Shown in pieces: positions 23,044 through 32,177 of a stretch of 44,736 bases of DNA. Location of the stretch: the NCBI GenBank assembly GCA_045591175.1, contig JAZNSI010000044.1, positions 1 through 44,736 on the forward strand. Direction: 5' to 3'. Each line of letters opens with the position of its first letter. Position 1 is the stretch's first letter. Source of the DNA: UBA11524 sp045591175. Its GTDB lineage: Bacteria > Bacillota > Clostridia > Christensenellales > Aristaeellaceae. The translations under genes and the position numbers were made by a program. The notes beneath the pieces are model-generated. The model searched no databases. It was given only the letters and a program-made list of their open reading frames with translations, and was not told where the DNA came from.

Positions 23044-26000
23044 ATGAGAAAATCGACACTGATCAAGGCATTGGCCTTTTTGCTGTCCTTTACCATGCTG
23101 ATGACTGGACTTCCGGCTCCATCCATTGCAGAATCCGTTGACACGTCGATGGATTCGGTGGTTGAGCAGACCGAGGATATCGTGATCGAGGATGACCCGG
23201 TGCAGACGGAGGACGAAGGAATCTCCGAAGAAACCGACGCCCCGGCTGAGGATACCGCAGAATCACCTGTTGAGGATGTACCTGTGGCTGAACCGGAAGT
23301 CCCCACGGAGGATGATGAGGATGCCGTATTTCCCGAAGACGATGCGGAAGCTGATGTCACTGCTGGAGATGATGCAGTTGCTGATCCCGATCCTTCGGAA
23401 GAAATCGAAGAACCCGCCGACGACAAATCCGTGATCGAGGATGATCCCGACACGGAACTGCCTGTGGAGCCGCTGCCGGAAGAAGAACCGGACGATAATG
23501 ACGAGCCGGCAGTGGAAGACACTCTTCCTGAAGATGACTATCAGGAAGAGGGCGAGGATGTGCTTGAAATGCCAATCCTGCGTTCGGCTGCCAATCCTTT
23601 GCGCTTTAACGGTACTGAAGCTGTCCGCTTGGGCAAGGAAAGCAGCAATATCGGTGGTATCATCGTGCAGAAGAATGGCAGCAGCTCAACCTCCATTGCC
23701 CGCCACTGGGTAACGGTGGACGGCGTTGAGTATACGGCTTTCTGCATTGAAGCATCGGATGCCTCAACTTCTGGCCGTGATGGTGGACTGGAACCCGGTT
23801 CGGATGCTGGTCTGCTGTGGATTCTGAACAATGTGCCGGACAGCAGTGATGAAGATTACGCGATCAAGCAGCAGGCAGTCTGGGCTTATCTGGGGCAGTC
23901 GTTTTCCATTCAGAATTTGGCAGCTGGCTCCAGATGTTCCATGAGTACCGATCAACTGCGGGCCCGGCTGACTGAAATCGTGACCAATGCCCAAAGTGCC
24001 ACTCTGTCGGGCAGTCAGGAACTATGGATTGCATATCATTTGGAAAACCGCAGCTATTATCAGGATATGGCGTTCACGGTAGCGGAGCCGCCGCCCACGG
24101 TAACGCCTACCCCTACACCAGTGCCGACACCTACTCCTACGCCTGTACCCGTGACAGGTACAATCCAGGTTGTGAAGCGGGATTCAGCAACAGGCGCAGT
24201 CCTGGCAGGGGCGGTATTCCAACTGTACGATGCCGCAGGTTATCCTGTCGGAGCGCCTGTCATGACGAATGGCAATGGCGTCGTAGCTTGGGGAAACCTT
24301 CCCCTGGGCAATTACTCCGTGCAGGAGATTGCTGCGCCCGAAGGCTACAACTGCGATAACGGGTTCTATTCTCTGACCCTCAAGGAAAACAACCTGTTCC
24401 TGACCATTGATGTCGTAAACAGCGTTATCTACGGGAAGATCAGGATTATCAAGACCGACGCTGATACGCAGGCTGTGCTGACAGGCGCTGTTTTCGAGGT
24501 GACAGATGCCTATGGCACGGTTGTGGCTACATTGATTACCGGCGCAGACGGCACAGCGGAAAGCGACTGGCTCCCGTATGGCTCTTATACCGTGACTGAA
24601 ACGCAGGCGGCAAGTGGCTATATCAACAGCGGATTCAGCACCATCGTCAATGTAACTGAGCATGGTCGGACCTACACCATCGGTGTTGAGAACGTCTCCA
24701 TGCAAGGTGGTATTCGGCTGACCAAAACGGATGCAAACACGGGCAGTCCGATTTCCGGTGTTCAGTTCGACATCTATGATGCCAATGGTACGTTGGTCGG
24801 CAGCATGACCACCAATGAGAATGGTGTAGCGATGTCCCCAGATCTACCCCGTGGTCAATACACGGTCACGGAACATGCGCTGCCTACCGGCTACACCGGC
24901 GAACTGGTCGAGTTGGCCGCTGACGTCGAACCCAATGCTGTGACTGACCTGACTGCCACCAACACGCCTATTACCAGCAGGATCAAGATCATCAAGACTG
25001 ATGCTGTAACCGGTGAGGTGCTGCCTGGCGCGGTGTTCAGTGTCACAGATGATGCTGGATATACTGTGGCTACCATCACCACGGGCGCAGATGGCACTGC
25101 CATCACAGATTGGCTGCCCTATGGACGCTACACAGTCAGCGAGGTACAGGCCCCCGACCGCTATATCAACAGTGGTTTCTCCACGACGATCTATGCCGAA
25201 GAGGATGGCAAGACCTATACAATCACTGTCGAGAACAGCCCCATGCAAGGCGGCATCCGGCTGACCAAGACGGACAGCATGACTGGTATGCCTATCGCAG
25301 GTGTTGAGTTCGGCATCTACGATACGAACGGTACGCTGGTCGCCAGTATGACTACGGACGCCAGCGGCATGGCAACTGCTCCTTCGCTGAGCAAGGGCGC
25401 CTACATCGTTCGGGAACATGGGAATCCCACTGGCTATGTGGCTGCACTGGCAGAACTGTCTGCGGAAGTGGTTTCCGAAGAGACTACGGACTTGTATGTG
25501 ACCAATGATCCTATTCAGGGCAGAATCCGCATCGTGAAGAAGGATGCTGTAACCGGCGATCTCCTGTCTGGAGCAGAGTTTAGCGTCACCCGGATCAGCG
25601 GCATCCCTGCCCATTATGGTGCAGGGGACGGTGAGATTGTCGCTACGATCACCACGAACGCCGATGGTATTGCCGTATCTCCGTTGCTGACATACGGCAC
25701 CTACCGCATCGAAGAAACTGCTGCTCCAGCGGGTTTCCTCAATAGCGGTTTCACTGCCGATGTGATGATCTCCGAGGACAATTTGCAGACCATCGAGGTT
25801 GTGGTAGAGAACGAGCCTATGGCTGGTGGCCTGCGGTTGACCAAGACGGACAGCATGACCGGGACGCCCATCGCGGGTGTACAGTTTAACATCTATGATG
25901 CCAATGGTACGCTGGTTGTTAGCATGACTACGGACGCCAATGGTGTGGCAGCAGCGCCCTCTCTGACCAAGGGCAACTACACGGTTCGGGAACATGCAAC

Positions 26001-29000
26001 TCCTGACGGCTATGTTGCTGAACTGGTTGAACTGCAGGCTGTTGTCCATTCCAACGAAACTGCTGATCTGACTGCAACGAACACGCCCATCCAGGGACGC
26101 ATCCGCATCGTTAAGGAGGATGCGCTGACTGGCGATCTGTTGGCGGGTGCGGAGTTTTCGATCACTCGGATCAGTGGCATTCCTGCCCATCATGGCGCAG
26201 GGGATGGCGAAGTGGTAGCAACCATCACCACGGATACCAATGGTGTGGCGGAATCTCCGCTGCTGACTTACGGCACCTATCGCATCGACGAAACCGTGGC
26301 TCCCACCGGCTATGTGAACAGCGGTTATTCCAAGGAAGTGTCGATTTCCGAGGATAACCTGCAGACCATTGAAGTCGTGGTGGAGAACGAGGTTATGACC
26401 GGCGGCCTCCGGTTGACCAAGACGGACAGTCTGACCGGTTCTCCCATCGAAGGCGTGAAATTCAACATCTTCCAAGGTGATACACTGGTCGCCACCATGA
26501 CAACCGATGAAAATGGTATTGCCACCTGTGATACCCTCAACAGAGGTACCTACATCGTTAAGGAGGACTCCCTGCCGGAGGGCTACACCGGCGAGCTGGT
26601 CGTGCTGGAAGCCGTTGTGCAGCCTGATACTGTGACTGAGCTTCATGCAACCAATACGAAGTCCCAAAGCCGGATCAGGATCATCAAGACGGATGCTCTG
26701 ACGGGCGAACGGTTGCCCGGTGCTGAGTTCACTGTGACGGATGAGGTCGGCAATGTGTTCGCTGTCATCACTGACGAGAACGGTGAAGTCACTACCGATT
26801 GGCTTCCTTACGGCGTCTACACCGTGAGGGAAACGATGGCTCCAGAGCACTATGTTAGTAGCGACTGGTCAGAACGAATTGCCGCCTATGAGAATGGCAT
26901 GACCTACACCTTTGAGGTGAGCAATGTGCCTACCAAGGGTTACATTCGCTTGGCCAAAACGGACAGCATGAACGGAATGCCCATTTCCGGTGTACAGTTC
27001 GACATTTTCGATGCCTCCGGCGTTCTGGTTGGCACCATGACCACGGATGAGAGCGGCTATGCAGTTTCCCCAGCACTTCCCAGGGGCAGCTACACCGTCC
27101 CCGAGCACGAGAATCCTGTCGGGTATGTCGCTGAACTGGTCGAGCTTCCGGTTGTAGTACATTCCGACGAAACCACCGACCTGGCTGTGATCAATGATCC
27201 CATTCAGGGCAAGATCCGTATCGTGAAAAAAGACCAGCTGACTGGTGATCTACTGGCGGGCGCTGAGTTCACGATCACGCGAATGTCCGGTATCCCCGCC
27301 TATGAAGGTGTAGGAGATGGAGAGATGGTCGCTACCATAACCACGGATGCTAACGGTGTGGCTGAATCTCCGCTGCTGACCTACGGCACCTACAAAATCG
27401 AAGAAACCGTTGTCCCTGAACATTTTGTGGACAACGGTTTTTCTGTGGAAGTCACCATTTCGGATGACAACCTGCAGACTTATGAGGTGGTCGTGGAGAA
27501 CGAGCCTGCCAAGGGCTGGCTGAAGCTGACCAAGACCAACAGCCTGGACGGACATCCCATTTCAGGCGTTACCTTCAATGTGTACTATTACGATGATTAC
27601 GGCACTGGTCTTGCCTGCACCATGACCACGAATGAGAACGGCGTTGCTGTTTCTCCTGCGCTTCGTAAGGGCAGGTATCTGGTGCAGGAAGAAGATGAAC
27701 CTGTCGGCTATGTTCACGATCTGGCAGAGATGACCGCTATCGTCAACCCGGATGAAATCACCGAGCTTTCTGTTACCAACGAACCCATTCAGGGTATCTT
27801 GCGTATCCGCAAGCTGGATGAGTTGACCGGAGAAGCCCTGGCGGGTGCTGAGTTCACCGTCACGCGCATCAGCGGTCTGCCCTCCCACAACGGCGAGGGA
27901 GACGGCGAAGTGGTCGCGGTCATCACTACGGACGCCAACGGCATCGCTGTGACGCCGCTGCTTCCTTATGGCGTGTACCAGGTGGCTGAAACCAAGGTCC
28001 CGCCTCATTTCGTGGACAATAACTTTTCCACGGAGATGGTCATCAACGAGGAAAACTTCTGCACCTACGAAATCGACGTGGAGAACGAACCCACCAAGGG
28101 CTGGCTGCGCCTGACCAAGACGGACCGTAAAAACGGCAATCCCATCGCAGGAGTGGTGTTCGATGTTTACTACGCCGACCAGTATGGTCAGGGCCTTGCC
28201 ACCACGATGGTCACGGATGCAAACGGCGTCGCCATGTCTGAACCGCTGCGAAAGGGTCAGTACACCGTGCTGGAGCGCGGCGCAACCGAAGGATATGTGT
28301 TTGAACAGATCCTTCTGGACGCTACCGTCCATTCCGATGAAACCACGGAACTGACTGCCACAAACCAGCCTGTGCTGGTGCAGCTAAAGCTCTACAAGCG
28401 CGATGCGGATGAATACTCCGGCAATCCTGCTGATGCTCCTGGCACTCGCGGCGACGGTGTTCTCACCGGTGCAGAGTTCCAGGTGCTTGCTGCCGAGGAC
28501 ATCACGGATCGTCAGGGCAATGTGATTCACACCAAGGGGGATGTGGTCGTTTCTTCCATCAAGACGGCTGGCACAGATGCTTCCATTACCACGGACAAGC
28601 TCTGGCCTGGTCTGTATCAGGTGGTGGAGCTGACGCCGCCTACTGGCTATCAGCCCAGCGACAAGCCCATCATCGTGGATGCCCGCGACGCTGCCAAGCA
28701 GTCTGAGAAAGCCGTCATCACCTATGAGGGCGTCATCACCAATGAGATCATGTACGGCGCACAGGCTATCGTCAAGCTGCTGGGTGACGGTACTGCTGCA
28801 GCAGATCCCACCCGCGTGGAAACGCCCGAACCCGGAGCTGAGTTCCGCGTGTATCTCCAGAAGGCTGGCTCCTATGACAACGCCCGCGACATCGAGCGCG
28901 ATTACCTCATCACCGATGCCAATGGCTATGCCATGACAAAGGCATTGCCCTATGGTGTGTATGTGCTGGAACAGGTGAAGGGTAAGGAGGGTTACGAGAT

Positions 29001-31680
29001 CAAAGGCCCGATCACCTTTGAGATCGACGGCAGCGAGAGCATCGTCAATCCGCCGCCGCTGACACTTTCTGACCAGCCCATCCTGTACCGGCTGAAGTTC
29101 ATTAAGACCGATTCTGTCACAGGCAAAACCATCACGCTTTCCAACGCCAGCTTCAAGCTGAAAGATGCCAACGGCGAATACGTCAAGCAGACTGTGTACT
29201 ATCCCCGCGAACAGGTCATTGACACCTTCACGACGGACGAAACGGGCAGCGTTACGCTCCCCGAAACCGTCACCTGGGGTCTGTACTTCGTCGAGGAAGT
29301 CAAAGCCCCGGTAGGCTATCTGATCCGCACCGAATCCCTTCCCGTTTTCGTCGGCCATGAGGGCGATCTGCCCGGTCAGACCTACGAACTGGAGATTGAA
29401 ATCCCCAATGATCCTGTCATGGGCCGCATCCTGCTGGATAAGAAGGGTCTGCAGCTGACGGATGTGAAGATCACCACCGACGCCTGGGGTAATGAAGTCC
29501 ATACGCCCGTGTACGAGGAGGATTATCTGGCAGGTGCGGTGTTTGAGATCCGCGCTGCTGAGGACATCACCGGCAAGGACGGCACCGTATGGTATCAGGC
29601 GGACGAGCTGGTGGATACCATCATCACCACGGCGAATGGCAGCGACGCCTCCAAGGAACTGCCCCTGGGCAAGTACAACGTAACGGAGGTTTCTGCCCCC
29701 GAAGGGTACTTCTTCACGGATCGCGCCTACATTGTTGATCTTAACTATCAGGATAATCAGACCGCGCTGGTAGAAGTCCGCGTCAATGCGCAGAATGACT
29801 TCCTGCCTGCGGAGATGTCCCTGTTCAAGGAGAAGGAAACGATCAATATCGTCACCAGCGGCAAGGACGGCGTGAAGTCTGTCCTGACCGATGAAGCCGG
29901 TGAAGGTTTTGTCTTCGGTCTGTTCACCGCGGAGGACATGCCCTATGCCTACGGCACACTGATGGCGGATACACTGGTCGCCACCGGAGCTACCGACAAG
30001 AATGGTATGCTGACGCTGACCGGCACCTTCCCGCATGGCGATTACTACATCCGCGAGCTTGCTGCTCCTGACGGCTGGAAGATCACCGCTGATCGCTTTG
30101 ATCTCTCCATCACTCCTGACCGAAAGGCAGCTGATGAAAACGTGCTGCGTGTGCTGATGGTGGACGCCATTCATAATGAGCTGATCCACACCAAAGTTAC
30201 CCTCACCAAGACCGACATCACCGGCGCAAAGACGCTGCCCGGTGCCATCATCGAGGTGTACAACGAATCCGGCAAAATCATCTACCGCGACACCACCGAT
30301 GAATGGGGCAGGATCGCCAACATCCCCGTGACGCCTGGACACTACACCTTCCGAGAGGTTTATGCGCCTGATGGCTACTCGCTGAATGATGTGACTATGA
30401 GCTTCACCGTCAGCGAGGATGGTATCGTCACCGGTGATACCACCATCCGCGATGATTACACCCGCTTCTCCATTGAAAAGCTGGATGAATTGGAGAATCC
30501 GCTGGTTGGCGTGGAGTTCAGTCTGGTCGCTGCCAACGGCACCGCCATCATGACTGCCCGTACCAACCGTGAGGGTATCGCTACCTTTGAGAAGGTTCCC
30601 TTCGGTACCTATCGCATTGTGGAAGCCAAGCCTCTGGCGGGTTATCTCCCCGCTGAAATGGAAGTGGAAGTGACGATTGACGGCACTTTCATCAACCCGG
30701 AAAATCCTATCGCCACCATCATCAATGTTCCCAATGAGATCGTCATCCGCAAAGTCGATCAGGACGGCAAGCCCCTGGCTGGTGCATCCTTCGGCCTGTT
30801 CGACGCCTTCGGTGAGCGTTTCTCTGTGGCTACTTCCGATGAGAACGGCATGGTGCGCTTCACCAAGGTTCCCTACGGCAGCTACACCATCCGCGAGTTT
30901 TCTGCCCCGGACGGCTATCTGGCCAGCAAGGAGGAAATCACCGTTACCATCGACGCTGATTACCGCAGCAGCGATAAGCCCATCACTACGGTGAAGAACC
31001 ACTTCAAGCGGGTGCAGTTCATCAAGGTGGATACCTCCGGCAAACACCTGCCCGGTGTGGAGTTCAGCCTGATCAACGCCGTCACCCATGAGGTAGTCGA
31101 AACCGCCGTCAGCAACGACAAGGGCGAGTTCATCTTCACCAAGTTCGACTACGGCGAATGGATCATCCGTGAAACGGAGGCTCCCGAAGGCTACAACCGC
31201 ATGGAGGATTACCTGCTCCATGTAGATGAAAGCTGGACGGAACCCAAGCCCATCACCCTCACCAACATCCCTGACACCTACATGTTCTTCAAGTCCGACA
31301 ACAAGAAAAACGCCCTTGCAGGCGCGACCTTCGCTGTTGAGGACGAAAACGGCAATGTGGTACAGGAGGTTGTGTCTGCTGAAAACGGCGTAGTCACCAT
31401 CAGCGGCCTGACGCCCGGTAAGTACACCATCCGCGAGATTGCCACAGTGGAAGGCTTCATGGTCAGCGATGATACCATCACGGTGGAGATTAACGAGAAG
31501 TACAAGGTACCCACCAAGCTGAAGCGCTTCGTCAACTACCCCAGCATTTCCACCGGTGTGGATGTGTCGCCCATGACGCTCACCTGGGTGGGCATTGGTC
31601 TGGTCGGTATCGCTGGCCTGATCGTTGCTCTGAACAGCGTCATGAGTGGGAAAAAGCATCCCAAGCGCAGGTGCAAGTAA
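23044..31680 (+). CDS. Giant thioester/SpaA-repeat surface protein
   Basis: The protein has 2878 residues. In order: signal peptide (1-29); acidic linker (30-180); a thioester (TQXA-type) domain (about 185-345) with Cys234 in TAFCIEA and Gln276 in AIKQQAVW, the pair expected to form the Cys-Gln bond; a Pro/Thr linker (about 350-370); about 25 SpaA/CnaB-like domains (370-2830); a C-terminal membrane helix (2844-2866) and a basic tail. Most SpaA domains keep the K-T-D lysine, the T-E-x-x-A-P-x-G-Y glutamate and a final V-E-N/A-T-N asparagine, consistent with internal isopeptide bonds. Domains 2-15 alternate in two types. No LPxTG is seen; NYPSISTG (from 2831) may be the sorting signal. The likely role is mating-pair adhesion or host attachment by donor cells. 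Confidence 0.9.
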   Translation: MRKSTLIKALAFLLSFTMLMTGLPAPSIAESVDTSMDSVVEQTEDIVIEDDPVQTEDEGISEETDAPAEDTAESPVEDVPVAEPEVPTEDDEDAVFPEDDAEADVTAGDDAVADPDPSEEIEEPADDKSVIEDDPDTELPVEPLPEEEPDDNDEPAVEDTLPEDDYQEEGEDVLEMPILRSAANPLRFNGTEAVRLGKESSNIGGIIVQKNGSSSTSIARHWVTVDGVEYTAFCIEASDASTSGRDGGLEPGSDAGLLWILNNVPDSSDEDYAIKQQAVWAYLGQSFSIQNLAAGSRCSMSTDQLRARLTEIVTNAQSATLSGSQELWIAYHLENRSYYQDMAFTVAEPPPTVTPTPTPVPTPTPTPVPVTGTIQVVKRDSATGAVLAGAVFQLYDAAGYPVGAPVMTNGNGVVAWGNLPLGNYSVQEIAAPEGYNCDNGFYSLTLKENNLFLTIDVVNSVIYGKIRIIKTDADTQAVLTGAVFEVTDAYGTVVATLITGADGTAESDWLPYGSYTVTETQAASGYINSGFSTIVNVTEHGRTYTIGVENVSMQGGIRLTKTDANTGSPISGVQFDIYDANGTLVGSMTTNENGVAMSPDLPRGQYTVTEHALPTGYTGELVELAADVEPNAVTDLTATNTPITSRIKIIKTDAVTGEVLPGAVFSVTDDAGYTVATITTGADGTAITDWLPYGRYTVSEVQAPDRYINSGFSTTIYAEEDGKTYTITVENSPMQGGIRLTKTDSMTGMPIAGVEFGIYDTNGTLVASMTTDASGMATAPSLSKGAYIVREHGNPTGYVAALAELSAEVVSEETTDLYVTNDPIQGRIRIVKKDAVTGDLLSGAEFSVTRISGIPAHYGAGDGEIVATITTNADGIAVSPLLTYGTYRIEETAAPAGFLNSGFTADVMISEDNLQTIEVVVENEPMAGGLRLTKTDSMTGTPIAGVQFNIYDANGTLVVSMTTDANGVAAAPSLTKGNYTVREHATPDGYVAELVELQAVVHSNETADLTATNTPIQGRIRIVKEDALTGDLLAGAEFSITRISGIPAHHGAGDGEVVATITTDTNGVAESPLLTYGTYRIDETVAPTGYVNSGYSKEVSISEDNLQTIEVVVENEVMTGGLRLTKTDSLTGSPIEGVKFNIFQGDTLVATMTTDENGIATCDTLNRGTYIVKEDSLPEGYTGELVVLEAVVQPDTVTELHATNTKSQSRIRIIKTDALTGERLPGAEFTVTDEVGNVFAVITDENGEVTTDWLPYGVYTVRETMAPEHYVSSDWSERIAAYENGMTYTFEVSNVPTKGYIRLAKTDSMNGMPISGVQFDIFDASGVLVGTMTTDESGYAVSPALPRGSYTVPEHENPVGYVAELVELPVVVHSDETTDLAVINDPIQGKIRIVKKDQLTGDLLAGAEFTITRMSGIPAYEGVGDGEMVATITTDANGVAESPLLTYGTYKIEETVVPEHFVDNGFSVEVTISDDNLQTYEVVVENEPAKGWLKLTKTNSLDGHPISGVTFNVYYYDDYGTGLACTMTTNENGVAVSPALRKGRYLVQEEDEPVGYVHDLAEMTAIVNPDEITELSVTNEPIQGILRIRKLDELTGEALAGAEFTVTRISGLPSHNGEGDGEVVAVITTDANGIAVTPLLPYGVYQVAETKVPPHFVDNNFSTEMVINEENFCTYEIDVENEPTKGWLRLTKTDRKNGNPIAGVVFDVYYADQYGQGLATTMVTDANGVAMSEPLRKGQYTVLERGATEGYVFEQILLDATVHSDETTELTATNQPVLVQLKLYKRDADEYSGNPADAPGTRGDGVLTGAEFQVLAAEDITDRQGNVIHTKGDVVVSSIKTAGTDASITTDKLWPGLYQVVELTPPTGYQPSDKPIIVDARDAAKQSEKAVITYEGVITNEIMYGAQAIVKLLGDGTAAADPTRVETPEPGAEFRVYLQKAGSYDNARDIERDYLITDANGYAMTKALPYGVYVLEQVKGKEGYEIKGPITFEIDGSESIVNPPPLTLSDQPILYRLKFIKTDSVTGKTITLSNASFKLKDANGEYVKQTVYYPREQVIDTFTTDETGSVTLPETVTWGLYFVEEVKAPVGYLIRTESLPVFVGHEGDLPGQTYELEIEIPNDPVMGRILLDKKGLQLTDVKITTDAWGNEVHTPVYEEDYLAGAVFEIRAAEDITGKDGTVWYQADELVDTIITTANGSDASKELPLGKYNVTEVSAPEGYFFTDRAYIVDLNYQDNQTALVEVRVNAQNDFLPAEMSLFKEKETINIVTSGKDGVKSVLTDEAGEGFVFGLFTAEDMPYAYGTLMADTLVATGATDKNGMLTLTGTFPHGDYYIRELAAPDGWKITADRFDLSITPDRKAADENVLRVLMVDAIHNELIHTKVTLTKTDITGAKTLPGAIIEVYNESGKIIYRDTTDEWGRIANIPVTPGHYTFREVYAPDGYSLNDVTMSFTVSEDGIVTGDTTIRDDYTRFSIEKLDELENPLVGVEFSLVAANGTAIMTARTNREGIATFEKVPFGTYRIVEAKPLAGYLPAEMEVEVTIDGTFINPENPIATIINVPNEIVIRKVDQDGKPLAGASFGLFDAFGERFSVATSDENGMVRFTKVPYGSYTIREFSAPDGYLASKEEITVTIDADYRSSDKPITTVKNHFKRVQFIKVDTSGKHLPGVEFSLINAVTHEVVETAVSNDKGEFIFTKFDYGEWIIRETEAPEGYNRMEDYLLHVDESWTEPKPITLTNIPDTYMFFKSDNKKNALAGATFAVEDENGNVVQEVVSAENGVVTISGLTPGKYTIREIATVEGFMVSDDTITVEINEKYKVPTKLKRFVNYPSISTGVDVSPMTLTWVGIGLVGIAGLIVALNSVMSGKKHPKRRCK
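24430..28377 (+). repeat. Seven tandem A-B pairs of SpaA-domain coding repeats
   Basis: Within the giant gene, residues 463-1778 comprise 14 domains alternating type A (R-I-x-I-x-K-x-D) and type B (G-x-[IL]-[RK]-L-x-K-T), about 188 residues (564 bp) per pair. Type A itself has two forms: a short form ending in W-L-P-Y-G (first, second and fifth pairs) and a form with an inserted loop (I-S-G-I/L-P-A/S-H, G-D-G-E; third, fourth, sixth and seventh pairs). Stretches of DNA such as CTGACCAAGACGGACAGCAT recur nearly unchanged. Confidence 0.85.
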
Positions 31681-31687
31681 GTGTCAG

Positions 31688-31725
31688 AACGCCCTTTGTG
31701 AAAGCAGAGGGCGTTTTCCTTTTTC
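31688..31725 (+). terminator. Intrinsic terminator after the surface-protein gene
   Basis: AACGCCCT / AGGGCGTT (31688-31695 and 31708-31715) followed by TTCCTTTTTCC. The tail and the following ribosome binding site are part of the duplicated leader also found at 33972. Confidence 0.75.
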
Positions 31726-31965
31726 CTGCTGAAAGGAGGGATTGTCTTGCAGGAAGATATTGAAAACAGAACTGTCACCCTGATGGTAAACAGCAGCAAG
31801 TTCACCGGCAGAACCATGCTGGCTGCAATCAGCAAGTTCCTGGCCCACATGAAGAATCTTTCTCCTCCCTCACAGAAGCAAGAAGTCGTACCCCATGGCA
31901 AGCAGACCGTGAAGCAGCTGATCCAGAAAGATCAGGGCGTCACCAGTGTCGAACGGAACAACCTG
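31711..31965 (+). repeat. Upstream copy of a 255-bp direct repeat (pcfB leader and 5' end)
   Basis: This stretch matches 33975-34222 at about 94 percent by eye: the same T-tail, AAAGGAGGG site, TTG start and first 70 codons. Differences are scattered and largely silent. The two copies bracket the ATPase cargo gene. Confidence 0.8.
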
Positions 31966-31989
31966 CGAAAGAACCATTCAAATTATTAA
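31747..31989 (+). pseudogene. Truncated pcfB copy
   Basis: A TTG start after AAAGGAGGGATTGTC opens an 80-codon frame. The first 68 or so residues (MQEDIENRTVTLMVNSSKFT, then LIQKDQGVTSVE) match intact PcfB encoded at 34011. It then diverges into RNNLRKNHSNY and stops. It lacks the C-terminal half of the PcfB/DUF3801 fold and is probably a scar of the event that inserted the ATPase gene. It may still be translated. Confidence 0.8.
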
Positions 31990-32177
31990 TGTAGCTATGC
32001 GTTTTTTGATTGAATTTGTTCTATTATGTATGTAGACCAAAGCAGATTGTACTTTGTGGAGAAAACGGGGTTAGATAATCTCTAGGCAGTATCAATACCT
32101 GGTACACTAGCTATTTCCTGAACACTTCCAAGTATAGTATGCATAGTCTAAATCTACATAAACAAAGGAGAATCACC

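Noticed and set aside
24844..26850. Minus-strand open frame of 668 codons
   Set aside because: Antisense to the A-B repeat region; its own repetitiveness simply mirrors the sense repeats.
24430..28377. CRISPR-like or satellite repeat array
   Set aside because: The repeats are in frame, domain-sized and coding; there are no short repeats with unique spacers.
28384..31659. Minus-strand open frame of 1091 codons
   Set aside because: It lies wholly antisense to the SpaA-repeat gene, lacks a ribosome binding site and has no domain logic; long antisense openings arise from the codon bias and repeats of the real gene.
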